Source of the DNA: Sciurus carolinensis
Taxonomy: Eukaryota > Chordata > Mammalia > Rodentia > Sciuridae
Length of the DNA stretch: 64,000 bases
Reading direction: 5' to 3'
Assembly (NCBI RefSeq): GCF_902686445.1
Contig: NC_062215.1
Coordinates: forward strand, 27,116,750-27,180,749
The notes beneath the pieces were generated by a model that saw only the letters and a program-made list of their open reading frames with translations, was not told where the DNA came from and did not search any database. A program made the position numbers and the translations under genes. Shown here piece by piece: positions 48,681-63,459 of this stretch (within the stretch, counting starts at the first letter, position 1; each line of letters begins with the position of its first letter).

Positions 48681-48876
48681 ACAAACAAAAAAATAAGATT
48701 ATTTTTTAGAAAGAAAAATAACCAGGTCAGATCCTACCACAGGATTCACTGGTTAAATTCAACAATGGATTTTGTTTTTGACGGGTTTCTTCTCAGTAGG
48801 CCCATGCAGGTAACCTTTTCTTATATACCTGCTGAAGCAATTCACATTCGTGGATCTTTTGCTATTACATACAGTT

Positions 48877-48976
48877 TTTTTTTTTTTTTTTTTTTTTTTT
48901 GCGGTGCTGGGGATTGAACCCAGGGCCTTGTGCTTGACAGGCAAGCACTTTACCAACTGAGCTATACCCCCAGCCC
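48877..48976 (-). mobile_element. ID SINE
   Basis: T-run of about 24, then GGTGCTGGGGATTGAACCCA to ACTGAGCTATACCCCCAGCC. It lies antisense to a plus-strand transcript but sense to CA10. Confidence 0.94.
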
Positions 48977-49749
48977 CATACATATATAGTTTTTAATTAT
49001 AAAATAACATAAGTACATATAAGATTATATGGAAGGACGAGAGAGAAACAAGATACAATTCCAACCCTCAACAACAATTACTACAAGCATCTTGCTAAAT
49101 TTCTAATTTTTAAAACTCAGTCTATTGGTTAAACTTCCAGAAACTTGTAGCACATTGGGGTTTTGAAATCTCTCCCTCTTTCTCTCCCCCAGGTTTCCTC
49201 CTCCCTTCGCTTTGGCTTGTGGGTGCCCTCTTCTCCTGGCTTCCACACTGCAGTGGTTAGGGTTCTTATTTCTGCCGGTTCCGTCTCAGTCTGTTGCTGA
49301 CTCTTATCTTCACCTGCTTCTCACAGTGGCCCACACCCTGAGGACCAGTCCAGGCCTCCTGTCTTTCTCAATCTACGTCCTCATCCTGGGCAGCCCAACT
49401 ACCATGGCCCCAATTTTTCTCTGCACCCCAGTGATTCCAGATCTACCTCCCCAGAGGTGTCACACCCCCCCCCCCAGTGTGCCACGAACACTGAACCACT
49501 GTGGTCAGTCTAGGTGGCATGGAGAACACGTGGCAGAAGCCCAAAGCCTGACCGGCAGCGGGATAAGACTGGCTTCTGCAGTAACCCTGGATTCACACAT
49601 ATTCTCTCATCCAAGTGTCTAACTCCTGGTGAGAAAGGACTAGCTCTTCAGGGGTTGATCTAATTCCTCAAACTTGGTTTTGGGCACATGTGACAGTAAC
49701 GGTCTTGCACATGTAGCTGGAACTTCATGCTGAGCCAGTGAGATGGGTC

Positions 49750-49935
49750 AGGCAGAGAGTAACATTCTTATCAACAAGAAAATAAAGGTCAGAGAGACAC
49801 AGTAAATATCCCAAAGCCACAGAGCAAGTTGGTGACTGCAGAGTGGGAATCGGAACCCAGTTGTCCTGGTCATATATTCACTCAACAAATACTCACTAAG
49901 CACCTCTTGGGTTAGGCTCTGAACTAAGTTAGAAC
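49750..49935 (-). mobile_element. MIR/L2-type relics
   Basis: GGTCAGAGAGACACAGTAAA and GCCACAGAGCAAGTTGGTGA, then TTCACTCAACAAATACTCAC. A MIR fragment followed by an L2 end. Confidence 0.6.
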
Positions 49936-50869
49936 TATGAACAAGACAGGTGCATTGTCTGCCTCATCCTAATTGAAGAACGAGACGGCGAATGGCAAAA
50001 CGGAAGTAGACTATGACGTCAGGGTGCTAAGCGCACTTACCTATGGATCCTGGCATAGATGCTGCTGATCTATTTTCCTGGACAAAGACCGCCTCCCCCT
50101 ATGTCTTCCTCCAGAAATTGCTCATTTAACTCTTTCTGATAAGAAAGAGGCATCTTTGCCAAGGGAACTTGAATTCCAGTTTCTTTGCTTGTTAATTAAA
50201 TTATGAACAGATCCATTGAGCCAGTTGTTTGAAGTGATATAAAAAAATCATTTTCTTTCTCCTACCCAAACCTCCCCTACTGGCCTCCAGCTCCCCAGGG
50301 GGGTAACAGAGTCCTATCCAGGGACTTTATCCATGCAAAGCCCCTAAGGAAGAGGGTTTGATCAACCTGATCAACCCTAAGAGGAAGGACCTTCTTCCAC
50401 ATGCTGCTGAAATAGAAACAAACACTTTCCATCCAAACACAAAGTATCCAGGGCCAGCTCAAGAAGGAAGTAGTGACTGGAACATGACTGAGCTTGGTCT
50501 GCACCATGGCATGGGTGGTCAGTTGCTCCTACCATAAAGCCACAGCGTGCAGAGCGCACACCGATGTGACGATCCTCGGGTACTGGCTGAGGCACCACTA
50601 CTCTGAGCTTATGTGGGGACTTTGCCACCTGTGACTGTTCTTAGCCCCTACTGTGTGTCAGGCTCTGAGCTTAGTGTAGGTGAGCAGGGCATAATTAAGT
50701 GAATCTAGCTGGGAGCCACAGAGACAGTGATGTGCATCTGCACTGGCCCAGAGACAGCCTATCAGTTCTGCTTGGGGAGCTCGGGAACGGATGGATCGAG
50801 GAGCTGCCCTGAACTGCCTCTTGAATGACAGGAGATAATCAGTGTGTGGCTGGCAGCGGGTGGTTGCCA

Positions 50870-51140
50870 AGGGCACCGTAGACAGAGTCATGCTAGAGAA
50901 AGAGCTCAGGAAGTTTAGCGTGGCGTGTACTTGGGGACGGCTGGAGCGTGAGTGGGATGCAGAGGGAGGGCTGGTGTGGGAAATGAGCCTGGCGGGGTCA
51001 GCGCTGGCCACACGGGGAAGGCCCTTCTGTGTGCTGTTGGGAGTTGGGGCTTCATGCTGGAGGCCATTCGGAACCACTGAAGGGTTTGAAGCTGGGCATG
51101 GCATGATCAGATTTGCACTTAATGAGGCTTGCTCCGATGG
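50870..51140 (-). mobile_element. L2 LINE relic
   Basis: GAACCACTGAAGGGTTTGAA and GGCATGATCAGATTTGCAC are typical of minus-oriented L2 3' sequence. Confidence 0.6.
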
Positions 51141-51689
51141 TGGTTTGGCCCCAAGATTAACATATTGGATGAGAGAAAGAAGCATCCAGCACATTCTTAT
51201 TAAAGGTCAATGTGATTTGTTTAACCAAGCTTGCACAAGGAGCATATTGGGTACTCTAGCGTGCTGCTATTATTGTATTTTATTTTATTCAGAGCAGTGG
51301 GGAGGAGGGAAGGCAGCTGCAGGGACAGCATTCCAGGCAAGACCGGGGTAAAGAAGAAGCAGATGCATGCTGAAATGATGACCAGCCCTTGTGTCGTAGC
51401 CACACTTGAGGAAAGGGCTGGAGGTGGGCGCGGGCCAGGGGCCAAGGGCAGAGGGTTATGTTTGTGAATTTATCCCAGGCAGTGGGGGGACAACTGTTTC
51501 CAAAACATCACGGTGCTGTGACTGCAGGTTCCACCTGCTGAGAAGATTCCTCTTGGTCAGTTTCCTCTGTGGGATGTGGTGCAGCAGAAGGCCTGGGCAG
51601 ATCATTACTCCCCCCTGTATTCTTTAGTTGCATCTTGTTCATGCTCAAGGTTCACCTCTTGCCCTTTTTCTCTCCTATAGAACTTGGAA

Positions 51690-51870
51690 AGACCCAGTGT
51701 CAAGAGTCTGAGCTTTGAACTCTAGCCTGAATTTGGATGCTGACTTTGTTGCTCATTGTCTGCATGAATTTGGACCCACAGGTAACTGACTAGGCCTCTG
51801 CTTCCACATGTGTAATATATAGATGGTGGGAATTCTTGATCACAGGGCTGTTTGAGGAATGAATGTGGTC
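51690..51870 (+). mobile_element. MIR SINE fragment
   Basis: GTCTGAGCTTTGAACTCTAG, ATGCTGACTTTGTTGCTC and GGCTGTTTGAGGAATGAATG fit MIR. Confidence 0.55.
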
Positions 51871-52149
51871 ATTCTTTGCAAGTGTTCTTCACACAAGGTC
51901 CAGCCCAGGTAAATAGCAATGCTGGGTGCATTTGTGTCACTCCTTTGACATGCAGTGTCCTTGCCCAACTTTTGGGGATGACCACTACTTTCCTCCCCAG
52001 GACTCCTGGTTTCTTCCACTGGGTTGATGTACTCTCTCTCTCTCTTTTTTTTTTTTAAGTGTATTTACTGAATTAGTTTGTCAATGGTTATTTACCTATT
52101 TGGCTGTTCTTAGCAAGCTGGGAGACTTTCAGAGAATTATGTGCATCTT

Positions 52150-52215
52150 TATCTCTGAATTCCAATTGCCAGCATGAAGTCCTCTACATGGTAGGTGCTC
52201 AATAAATATAGATCG
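52150..52215 (+). mobile_element. L2/MIR 3' end fragment
   Basis: CATGGTAGGTGCTCAATAAA is a standard 3' terminus. Confidence 0.5.
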
Positions 52216-53108
52216 ACCAAGTCTACCAAATGGTTTCTGCCTGCTGATGGTGCTGGGCAGAATCAAGACAGGAAGAGGCAACATCTGTCAGATGATGGAA
52301 GGCATCTCTGAGGTTCCAGTCTGTACGATTAGCTTAGACACGTGCTGCCTGCCACGTCTCCTTACATGTCACACCCCAGGACATCAGGATGAGACTCAGG
52401 GCTCTGTCTCCATCTCCATGTGGTATTCCTGTGTGGTATTACTTGGCTTACCAAGAAAGCCTGTATCCTTATATTACATTGCTGAAATTGGTATGCATTT
52501 AACATGTAACATTTGTCTTTTTGACTCACCACTCTGTCTCAAAGGTTGCCATTACATCAATGTTGTCCCTTTTAGGTATTAGGATTTGAGAGCTGCAGGC
52601 CACCTTTTTGCATCTTCTTTCTCCCTCATGGAAGCTTGCTTGCATTTGGAAGGACAGAGGCCCTGGGAGTCAAGAAAGCAATACCGCCAAACCAGAAGTT
52701 TTCAGTCCTAGCGTCCAGGCATGCTAGGATGTTTTCCCTGGTTAACCAGACCTGGAACTAGTTAGGACCCACAGCTATCTTGTCCATGTAGTGGCCAGAA
52801 GACACCCTGCCTTTTGTGTACATCAGTGTTACCATCTGTGTGTTGTAGACTGAATGGAAGCCTGGGAATTAAAGCATTGGACGCTGGATCCTCCTCTCCA
52901 AACTGTCAAGGTTCTAGTCATTAGAAAGGATGGCAAAAAATCTAGAGAAGGTCAGGGTCATTTGTGCACAGAGATACACAAATATGGCACGGGGCTCAGA
53001 GCCAACAACGGGGTAATGACGCATGCCACTGCTAGCCTTGAGGACATTTATAGAGAGGAAGTTATGGCAGAAGTTCAAATAGTTGTTCATAGATCATTTT
53101 ATAAAGAG

Positions 53109-53118
53109 ATATATCTGT

Positions 53119-53161
<43 letters not shown>

Positions 53162-53209
53162 CTCATCATCTCTATGATTTTCCATCCATCCTTTATATCT
53201 ATCAGTCTG

Positions 53210-53263
<54 letters not shown>

Positions 53264-53275
53264 CATCCATCATCT
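53109..53275. repeat. Two (CTAT)n microsatellite blocks
   Basis: Uninterrupted CTAT units at about 53118-53162 and 53205-53262, separated by about 45 bp, then CCATCCATC. Within a CA10 intron. Confidence 0.95.
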
Positions 53276-55504
53276 ATTTTAATCTGTCTTATGAGAAAAC
53301 AGCTTTTAGAGGGCAAATCATCTCTGGACTTCAAGTCAAGGGTCTTAATCCAAGTTCAACTGTGGCTTTGCCTGTAGTTTGTGATTTCTTCACATAAAAG
53401 TCTTGTAACCTCTTACTTGTGACACCAATTGTGCATAAATGCTAAGGCTATCTTCAGGTAAAAAAATATATATAGAGAATCAAAAATGTCTCTCAGAATA
53501 AACAAGTGTGCGTAGCCAAATTTGTCTTTGCTAGGTCAAATTTTTGGCAGGACAGCATTGTAGTTTCTTATGTATTGCCTGTATGTTTCTAGTGCAGGAG
53601 ACCCCCTGGATAATCCATAATAATAGAATATTTAAGCACAATACACAGTCCCACTTTAGTCTTTCAAATGACCGCTGAAGTTGACAGCTGTGCTTTGGTT
53701 TTATGGCATGCTCTTGCTGAATCTATGATTTTGTACTGAGTTCTTAGTCACGGTTACAACTCCCAACTTGATTTTTCCTGTTAAAAGTACACTATTCTGA
53801 AACGCGTGGGACAATGTAGTAGGGGAATCTTTTCCTTGGTCTGAGCTTCAAGCCTCTGTCGAGTGTGTCCTGCTTACTTATGTGGACCACTGGTGGGAGT
53901 TAACATCGCCCCTTCCCGCTTATGGGGTTTCTGTTCAAAGCAAACCGTGCCAATAAAGAAAAAGGCTTGGCGCTTCCAGAGATCAATACCGTTTCTGATC
54001 AATAGGGAACTATTTGGCAATTTTATTATATGGAATGACATTTCCTCTTGTAATCTGAGGCAAATTCAACTGAAATGAAAAAAAGCAATTACTAAAGAAT
54101 AAAGTAATATGGTTTTTTATTTTACACAAACAATAAATGAAAAGAAAGGCCCCTGAGAATTGGATTCTTGGAGGTAAGCGGCCCCTTTTCTGCTCCTTGC
54201 TGACATGAATAACTACTTAGTTTGCAACATGGGAAGTGGTGTGCTGCATTTTGCATTCCGTGAAAACATTTCCAAAGCCATTGCTTTGAAATGAAAGTAC
54301 AAGTTCAATTAAGCATTGAGAAAGGCACCCGGAGCAATATGCTTAAACTCCTCAGTGATATTTCATCACATTTAACACCACGTCCCTTAAGGAGCAGTGC
54401 AGAGAACACTTCCCCAAGAACTGTGTAGTAGAAGGCGGTCAATGGGACCCATCCTGGCCTGTGCATTCATCTTTTAGCAGAGGGTTTGGGGGGAGCTGGA
54501 GCCAAAGCAGACCTAAAACAAAAGAGCTTGCAGAAGATCTTTTAAGGGGTTTGCTCCATGGCCCGACGCCATATGCAAAAGCTTTCTTACAGGTGCTTCA
54601 GTGGTCGCCTTCAGTTCCTTAGAGGAAATTTATGAAAACAGTAACCAGATCTTTTTGAATTTGGACTTTGTGGTCCTTTGGATTCTTCTTGGATTGGAGC
54701 CCACCTGTGTAGTCACATCCCATGTCATGAATGGGGCACATGAAACTGAAGGGCACATGAAATAAAATAACACACTGTCCAAGATGTTAGAAAATTGTTC
54801 ATTTATAGGCAGTATTCTAAGAAGTGCTTCCTCTTATCACTTAAGGTGGCTCTTTGCATTCTATTAATCATTAATTTTGCTACCTGAAAATACCATAAAA
54901 TCTCCCTTTTTAAAAAAAGAATAATGAAATCATTCAATGAAATCAAATGAATACTCAAAGGAATAGGAATGCTATTTTTTATGTTATTGGGGTTCTGAGC
55001 CTGTTAATTAATTCACACAAGGAAATTAGGGATGGAGGTATTATTCCAACACACTACAAAACAATATTTGAATATTTCCAGTAAATAACCCGTACCTTCT
55101 CAAGAAAATCTTTCCAGAAAATTCCTTCTTCCATGTCATGATTACAATCTTACCCCTCACTCTGTTGAAGGGGAATTTAACTTTAACAAAAATGGATTTT
55201 CTTTATAAGACTTTCTAAATTCGGCCTGAAGTTACTTTGGGTTGGTTTTTCCCATTGTGGTTGTTTTTTCCCATTTTCCCATTACCTCTTACTCAGAGGT
55301 AAGAAATCCAAGCTTCCAAGGAATGCAGTAGAGTCTCACTGTCATTACTATGTACTGCATGGGTACAAATAGGAGCCATGCTTCATTTAAAGTAAGAACA
55401 TTCTGTTGCCTGTATGCCCTGTACTGTGTTAGCCTTTGGTATAATTCTCATTTGGCATCAAAGTGACCTGATTCCTGCCATTCAAAAAACTGATTGATAG
55501 AAAT

Positions 55505-55602
55505 TTACCTTATATCAATATCTATATCTATCTCTCTAGTTATCTATCTATATCTATATCTATATCTATATCTATATCTATATCTATATCTATATCTATA
55601 TA
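55505..55602. repeat. (TATCTA)n hexanucleotide microsatellite
   Basis: About twelve TATCTA-type units with a few variants at the left edge. Within a CA10 intron. Confidence 0.95.
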
Positions 55603-55669
55603 TCACCAAGTTTATACCAGTTATGGTCCAGACAATTGTCTCAGTACTTTGCTTTGTCCTTATCTCAAC

Positions 55670-55800
55670 CCTCTCAACACCAGTATTAATATCTTTATCT
55701 TACTGATTAGAGATTCCTCCCTCAGAGATACTGAATTAAGAAATTGCCTGAAGTCACGTCAGAGGAAGTGGCAGAGCCAGGCTAGGAGCCCAGGTCTGCT
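55670..55800 (-). mobile_element. MIR SINE fragment
   Basis: GAAATTGCCTGAAGTCACGT and AAGTGGCAGAGCCAGGCTAG are complement of MIR. Confidence 0.7.
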
Positions 55801-58544
55801 CAGTTCCATCTCTCACCGTAAGAACACACTGCCCCCGAGTATGGTGGCCTTCACCAGCCTGGCTTCCAAAGTTCTCCCACGCTCTTGGCAAGGTGCTCTT
55901 TCTTTCCTCCTTTTATGGATTCCCTGGCATTGATTTTCATTAACTGATTCAAAAGAATGATTCTGCACAATCTCCCCTTTCCTAGTCATGCCCAATCCTA
56001 TAGACTAGGCCAATGGGCTGTCTCCACCAGCCGCCATCTTGTGGTGATTTCCCCCAGGTTTCCAGGGAAATCTGAGTTTCCTAGGAATCACATTGTCATG
56101 ACTATGCACTACAAAGATACAGACACAGGAGCTGTGCTTGCTCCCTCCTCCGTAGCTGGCTGAGGAGGTGGCCACAGAGGAGCCTCTTCCATGGTGGGAT
56201 TTTGCAGATATCTTTAGAAGTGTTTTCCAATTCTAAGTCATGAAGATTTGAGCTGCTCTTTCGAAAGTGAGGACATGTCCCGCCTCTCTTGTCTATTTAT
56301 TCTTAATTCCATGATTTCACCCAAGTTTAAATGCCATCTGGATGTCGATGTCTTCCACATTTACATTTCAGTCCTCTCTCCTGAAATCCAGACTCATCCA
56401 ACTGCCCACACCACACCTCTTCTTGGGTGCCTAATAGACATCTCAAGCTCAACATGTTCAAAATTTGTGATTCCCTTTCCACCCACAGATAGGCTTCCTC
56501 CAAATCTTCCCCATCTCAGTGGATGGGAATGTCTTCTAGCCCCAGCTAAAAACTTATAGTCATCTTTGATGTCTCTTTTCCTCCTATTTCATCCATCTGA
56601 TTTATCAAGAAATCTCTTGGCTTTTCCTTTAAGACAGACCCGATCATTTGTCACCACCCCTTCCCATTGACCTGGCCATGATCAAAGTCTCACGGTTTGG
56701 ATGGCAGCCTTCATCTCTCACTCTCTCCCATTATCCTCTGAAGTCTATCCTTACCCAAGACCTGAGAGTTCCTTGCAGCAGATGATGTCACTTGGCTTGA
56801 AGTCTTAGACTGGCTTCTAATTACAACATGGCCTCCAAGAGGAAGACTTGGGGAAGACCGAGCCCATTCGAAAGCGATCTCTAAGTCTTTTCTAGTTATT
56901 GTATACACCCATAATGACAGTGCTACTCTTGTCCCTCCAGATGACACTGATTTCCACTGGAGGTCCCATGCTAAGGGAAACACATGTAGGAGTTGCAGAG
57001 AGGTTGGGTGGGGGTGAGCCTGAACAAGTGCCCACTGTGGTAGTTCTGTGGTTAGTTTATGTCCCTTCCAAGTGGAACAAACACAAAAAGAAAAAAAGAA
57101 AAGCTCTTGAAACTTGTAATTAAGAGAAAAACATGTTGACAAATTTCATGTCACGTCAACCTATCAGGACTAAAACTAGTTTTAAGACCTCAGAGCTAAC
57201 TTTGTTTGTCCGTAGGGAGGAAGTATGATAAAGAAAATGACCTAAGAAACAGAATCCTTGCTCTCTGGCGAGGAAGAGTAGACGATCGTTGATTAAATGT
57301 GCATTCTCTCCTCTCTTCCATCTCCACTAGGGGACTGTGATTTTGGGCTTGGCCATGGGACTTGGGTTGGCCAGAGGGAAGTGAGCAGAGGTCTTAGGTA
57401 ACATCACATGCTTCTGACCTCCACCAGGAGAACTGTTGCTTCTGGTCCTGGCAGAACGTGAGCCGTGTGGAGCGAGCTGCCTCAGCTGACCACACGTGGA
57501 GCAGTGAAGATTCAGCACTTGCTGTCGCGTGCTTGCTTATGATGCAGAAGTTGCTGACTTAGGCGGCCACCGACTAGGGCTTCTCCGTGAGCTGGGATAG
57601 CAACTGTACCCACTTTGCAGGACTTTGTGAGCAGGAGCGGAGGTGCTGCATGTAAGCACAGAGCCTGGGGTGGGAACAGTGCTCAGAGAGCGTCCCTCCA
57701 TATTCCCGATCCTAGAGTAGGCACTGGATCTAAGCCGGCAGGGGAAGTGGGAGCTTGGGGGCGTGTCATTCTGGAATGGGCTGGTTGCAGGAGTGGGGAT
57801 GCTGAGGTCAGGTGACCCTGGGTACTGTGGTTGCAGTGGCTCTGTGCGTGTGTGTGTGGGGTGTTGATTGCTTTCTGTCTTGGAGGTAGGGCAGGAGGAT
57901 ATCCTGATAGGTGCCCTGGAGCAGGTGGCCTTGTCTGCATCAGGACTGGAATTCACTGTCTGAGGCGGGTATAACCTGCTGCTCTTGCAGAGCCTCTGGA
58001 GAGAGGCTGGTGCTTCTCCCTCTGCCACTGATTGTGTCCTATTCCGGATCCCCCAAGACCCCCCTCCACCAGGTCAACCCTCCACAGGCCGGTGGCTTCA
58101 GGGAGTTTAGCCAGATGGAAGAGAGCTGTTTCCTGCTGAGCAAATCAATCCCTTTCCACCAGTGTCCTGTGCATAGGGTGTGCAGAGGCCATCCCCACAT
58201 ATCAGGCCATCATTATCCCTTTCAGGTGTGTGACAAAGGTCGCTGTGGGGAACACCTACATTAGTCCCTGCTGGGGTGTCAGAGCACAAAATACCGGTTC
58301 TGAGGGGGCGGAGACAGCCCCCTCTCCCCAGGCAGGCCAGGCTCTCTTTATCTTGCTCGGATTCCCCTTTCTCGTCCTGTGGCTCTTGCAGGTATGCAGT
58401 CGCGGGGACAGACGTGTTTCTCAGAGAGTCTTCAGAGGTGGCCTAAACTCCTCGGCGCGGCCTGGAGGTCCACCTCCAGAGCACCCTTCCTGCCGCCCCT
58501 GACCCAGGAGACCACCGCTCCTCCGCTCACTTGGGCTTCACCAT

Positions 58545-58740
58545 ACTTATGGGGCACACTTCACCTTGCGCTCCGAGAACAAGGCCCGGCAGAGATGCAG
58601 CGCCTTCCTCCGAACTCCAGGCAGCCTCCTCCGCGCTCTCTCGGCTTGGCACATTCCGCTCGCTCTGCCTGGAATGCTTTGGCTCCCTCTTTCCCTCCCG
58701 TCCTCTTTTCCTCCACTCCTCTGCCTCTCTATCCTTCCTT
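58545..58740 (+). mobile_element. L2 LINE relic
   Basis: CTCGCTCTGCCTGGAATGCT is an L2 hallmark. The flanks are degraded. Confidence 0.45.
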
Positions 58741-59289
58741 CCCTTGCTTTCCCTCCTCTTTTTCTCATCTCCCCAGCTCCTCCCTCTGTGGCAGCAACCA
58801 CATCACATAATATTAATCAGACCAGTGCTGGGGGTGGGGTGGGGAGGGGAGAAGAGACCCCCTCATGACTGACTGCGAGTGGCAATCTGTCAGATTGTGT
58901 GTTGGGGCTTAATGTGCAATTTCATGGCTTTTCACGGTCTCTAAACTGCAAATTCAAGATTATTTGAAAACATTTTATTTAATTTTCATGCTTTTTTAAT
59001 CAAAAAAAGTTAAAAGAATAATAATCTTTTATGGGCAGTTATAAATGTGCTATTTACAAGCAAGATGGAAATATCTCCCTTAGCTGAGCAATCTAAGTGT
59101 GTGCACAGAGAGGACTCCTCCGGCATACTGATGAGGATGGGCATAATGTGTGGGGAGGACTTAATTCATGCTTCTAGATGATGTCTCTCTGGTGGGGTGA
59201 TTCTCCAGGCTCATCCCTCATCCCAGCAGCACCTCTACCTCCTCACACAGGAAGTCCTAGTGGCAAGCAGCATGTGGGGAGGGCTGGCA

Positions 59290-59345
59290 TCTGGGTCATC
59301 TTTGCCTCCCTATGGGAAGTGTTTGTTGAATGAATAAATGAGCGA
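59290..59345 (+). mobile_element. L2 LINE 3' terminus fragment
   Basis: AAGTGTTTGTTGAATGAATA then AATGAGCGAGCGAG resembles the L2 tail. Confidence 0.45.
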
Positions 59346-59599
59346 GCGAGGGCAACGATCTCTATACTCTTCCTCGGGTCACCCGAGGGGAGACCTGTAA
59401 AGGTTCACTGTCTTTCCTACATCACTGTTGGAGGTAGAAGCAGCAGGCCAAGCTGAGCTCCTGGATCAAGGATGTGCTAGGGAGCTGGGGGGAGTTAGAA
59501 CACTTGCTTGCTGTTTTTTCCTTTGGTGGAAATCATTGTGAGCTCATTGATTGATTCAAAACCCTAGACGGCATGACTTTAGGAATCGGAAGTTCAGCG

Positions 59600-59695
59600 T
59601 TTTTACAGACGAGGAAACGGATTTACAGATGAGGAAATTGTTGAAGTGGGGAAACTCCTTGTTGAAGGACAAAGCCAAAGCTTGAGTCCCAGTTC
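59600..59695 (-). mobile_element. MIR SINE fragment
   Basis: TTTACAGATGAGGAAATTG and the related CAGACGAGGAAACGG just before it. The motif appears twice 16 bp apart, a small internal duplication. Confidence 0.5.
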
Positions 59696-60371
59696 CTTCT
59701 TGCTTCTAATTAGGTATAACCCATTCCTTCCCCGCCCACGGTGCATATTTATCTTAGCTCTTGGTGTGTGCTCGCTCATGCAACTTCCTCTAAATCCTGC
59801 AACTTCCGGGATCCTTCCTTGTTCTCCTCCTTCAACTTTGCACTGTTCTCTTTTTTCTGCTAAAGAAGTCTGGGATGAAACACTCCAAAAACTCAAGGGA
59901 GCTGGACAGAGTCTCATGGGTCACAGAGAACAGAAAAAGATGCCACCCCCTGCTTCCTCCTGGAAGGGGGACCCAGCCATGAGGAGAAGGAGACTCAGTC
60001 CAGCAAAGGGACTCTGTCAAGTGTCAAGGTTGGACCCCAGGTGCCCAGTGGATACTTTTTCAATCATACCATTGGCAAAGCCCCAGCTGTGGACAGCTGA
60101 CATGGTGGAGTTAGCCAGCCAGCCATCAGAGTCCCCCAGCTCATTACCAATCCGCGGGATGACAATGACCACATCATCATGATCATTATTGCCTTAGACA
60201 GGCGTGGATGACTAAGACACCCCAGGGACTTCTGCTCAAAATGAGCTGCTTCTTGGCCAAACCCTGACTCTCCAGAGTGACTTTCTACAGAATTAAAAGA
60301 TCATGAAGCTGAAAGGGGCCCACTGAGATCATCAGTTCTGGCTTCTTGCCTTTTGACAGGACTAACCTTTA

Positions 60372-61340
<969 letters not shown>

Positions 61341-62315
61341 CATTTTATGCATATGCCCGTATAGCTCCAAATTCCTCCTTTGGGAGGAGGAGTTAAGCTT
61401 CAAGGAGCCTAGACCTGCCTTTTACAGACCCACCATTTATGAGATCATGGCGTGGCTCCACGGAACCGTGTGCCCTGTTTTCTTAACAAGGCCTTTTTAC
61501 TCAGCCTTTCCTGAGTGCCCCTGTTCACGCTCGTCATTTCTCTCCTACCTTGCTCAGCTCAGCTCTGCTCTGTAATTTACGCCTCAGCTGTTAATCGGAT
61601 GTTGTGACACATCAACATTTTAAATCTGATTTATTCTGAGGGTTGGAAAAATTGCAGCAGATGATTATTATTATTAGATAAGCAACAGGTAATTTTGGTT
61701 TGGGGAAAGCACAGGTTGTTTATTTTCCCTCCATCTGTCTCTCTTTTCATACAGTTTCCTGGGTGCATTGTGGTGAGACATACCAAGGGAGCTTGGCTGG
61801 TGACAAGCTTTAGCCTCAATGGAAGCTAAAGTCCACTCCAAATGAAGAAAAGCCCCGAATTGAACCTTGTTGCTCCCCAGACACTTAGTGCTAATTCAAC
61901 GTCTACTGTGCCATACCCTTCAGCATTTAAAAGATAGTTAGACACCTCTGTTTGTGCTGAGGCACTCCGCTAAGGAAGGAGAGCCAAAAAGACGTTGTCA
62001 TGGTTGGTAAGGAATCTGCCCTGTCCCTTAATTGCTGGGGGTCTCAGGCTCCTGGGACCTGGTGAGTCCAGGCAGCATTAACATTGAGACCAGCCCCTTT
62101 TGGACTGATTAAAAATAATTGAGAAATTTCCAAAGTGCTCACAGATGATTTGTGGGCACGAGTGTGCAGGCTGTGTGGGTGAGAGGATAAAATATGTACT
62201 TGGTGTAAGTGAGCTTAAGTGGGAAGTTAATGGTGTGTGATTGAGCAGCAATTACAGCCAAATCTCCATTCCCTGTGGTCATGGGAAGGATGGGGGATTA
62301 GTGGAGGACAGAGAT

Positions 62316-62343
62316 AAAAAAAAAAAAAAAAAAAAAAAAAAAA
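62316..62343 (+). repeat. A28 homopolymer
   Basis: A-run after GACAGAGAT. No SINE body recognised upstream. Confidence 0.9.
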
Positions 62344-63459
62344 CAACTCTACAGATGTACAAGTCTCTTCTTTTAACCAATAACTCCAGCTTTTGGGCAG
62401 GGTGGCAACTTTAGGGTTACACGCCCTAGATGTGGGGCTTCTCATCCCTTGTTCTTGCCTAGCCAGCAGAGATCTGGGAAAGGGAGGCAGGGAGATCAGA
62501 AGGAGGGGATGATGAGGAGAGACTGTGCATCCTTAGAGACCAAAGTGCTCAGTCCATTTCATTTCTGGGTACCAGTGCTGAGCAGAGGGCTGGCCTATAT
62601 CCCATGCTCAATCAGAGTTTTGAGAGAAGTGAGTGATAAGGCACAGCTTGGGTAACTTGCATGGGCTTGATTATCTGGGAGGCAATTATGTGGAACAAAG
62701 AAGAAATTTTGTGGCTTATTTTGAGATGGAGCCAGAAATTTTCAGGTTCGCTCAGGAAATGATCAGGAGCATCCCCAGGGGACCAACTGGCCAGAGAAGA
62801 TGCTGGAGTTAATTGCTGTCTCTTCACTGAGCTCAGGCCCTGTGGGTGTGAGTCCCTCCCAAGTACCTTCAGGGAAACACCCAGGTCCTGTAAGCCCTGA
62901 CTGTGCTGGAACAATGCATCTGCAAGAGCTGTTTGCTGTCCACAGTTTGCTGTCCAAGAGGCTGTCTGTACAGCAGCCTGTCAATCACTCTGTCAACTGT
63001 AAGGTGGCTGTGCTCTCCATGATGACATTTACTGACTCAGGATCTTAGAGCAAACTGAGACCAAGTCGGGGACTGAGACACCCTCCAAAGGGCATGAATT
63101 GTTGGGGCAGGCAGGTTGGCCTGTGGGAGAAACTAATGGAAGGGTCAGAACTGGGAAAGTCACAAGGGGAGGTAGGCTCCTGGACACACATGACAACATG
63201 TGGAATATCCACAGGCTTCATGACAATGAGTGTGACCCAGGTCGAATGCACCAGTTGGTTCTCAATGCCATACTTTGACCTGGAGTGGTTCCGCCCTGTG
63301 CTACGGGTGGCCCAGGGTTAGGGGGTGGGATGCTGTTTTAAAATGCTGTTTTCTCCGTTCTTGCCCTTGTGGCTTTCCCCAGGCTCTGCTGGGAGGCAAA
63401 TTGTGGGAATAATGTCATGAGTATGAAAGTTAGGCAAGACTTGGAGTGCTTTCCTGGCT

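Noticed and set aside
50658..51351. Overlapping open frames of 169-178 codons on both strands
   Set aside because: They coincide with a minus-oriented L2 relic in a CA10 intron, and neither shows a protein family.
53109..53275. CRISPR-like array of regular repeats
   Set aside because: These are simple CTAT microsatellites without unique spacers, in a vertebrate intron.
57537..58028. 163-codon minus-strand open frame, Pro/Ser-rich
   Set aside because: Low-complexity composition in a GC-richer intron segment with no recognisable domain.
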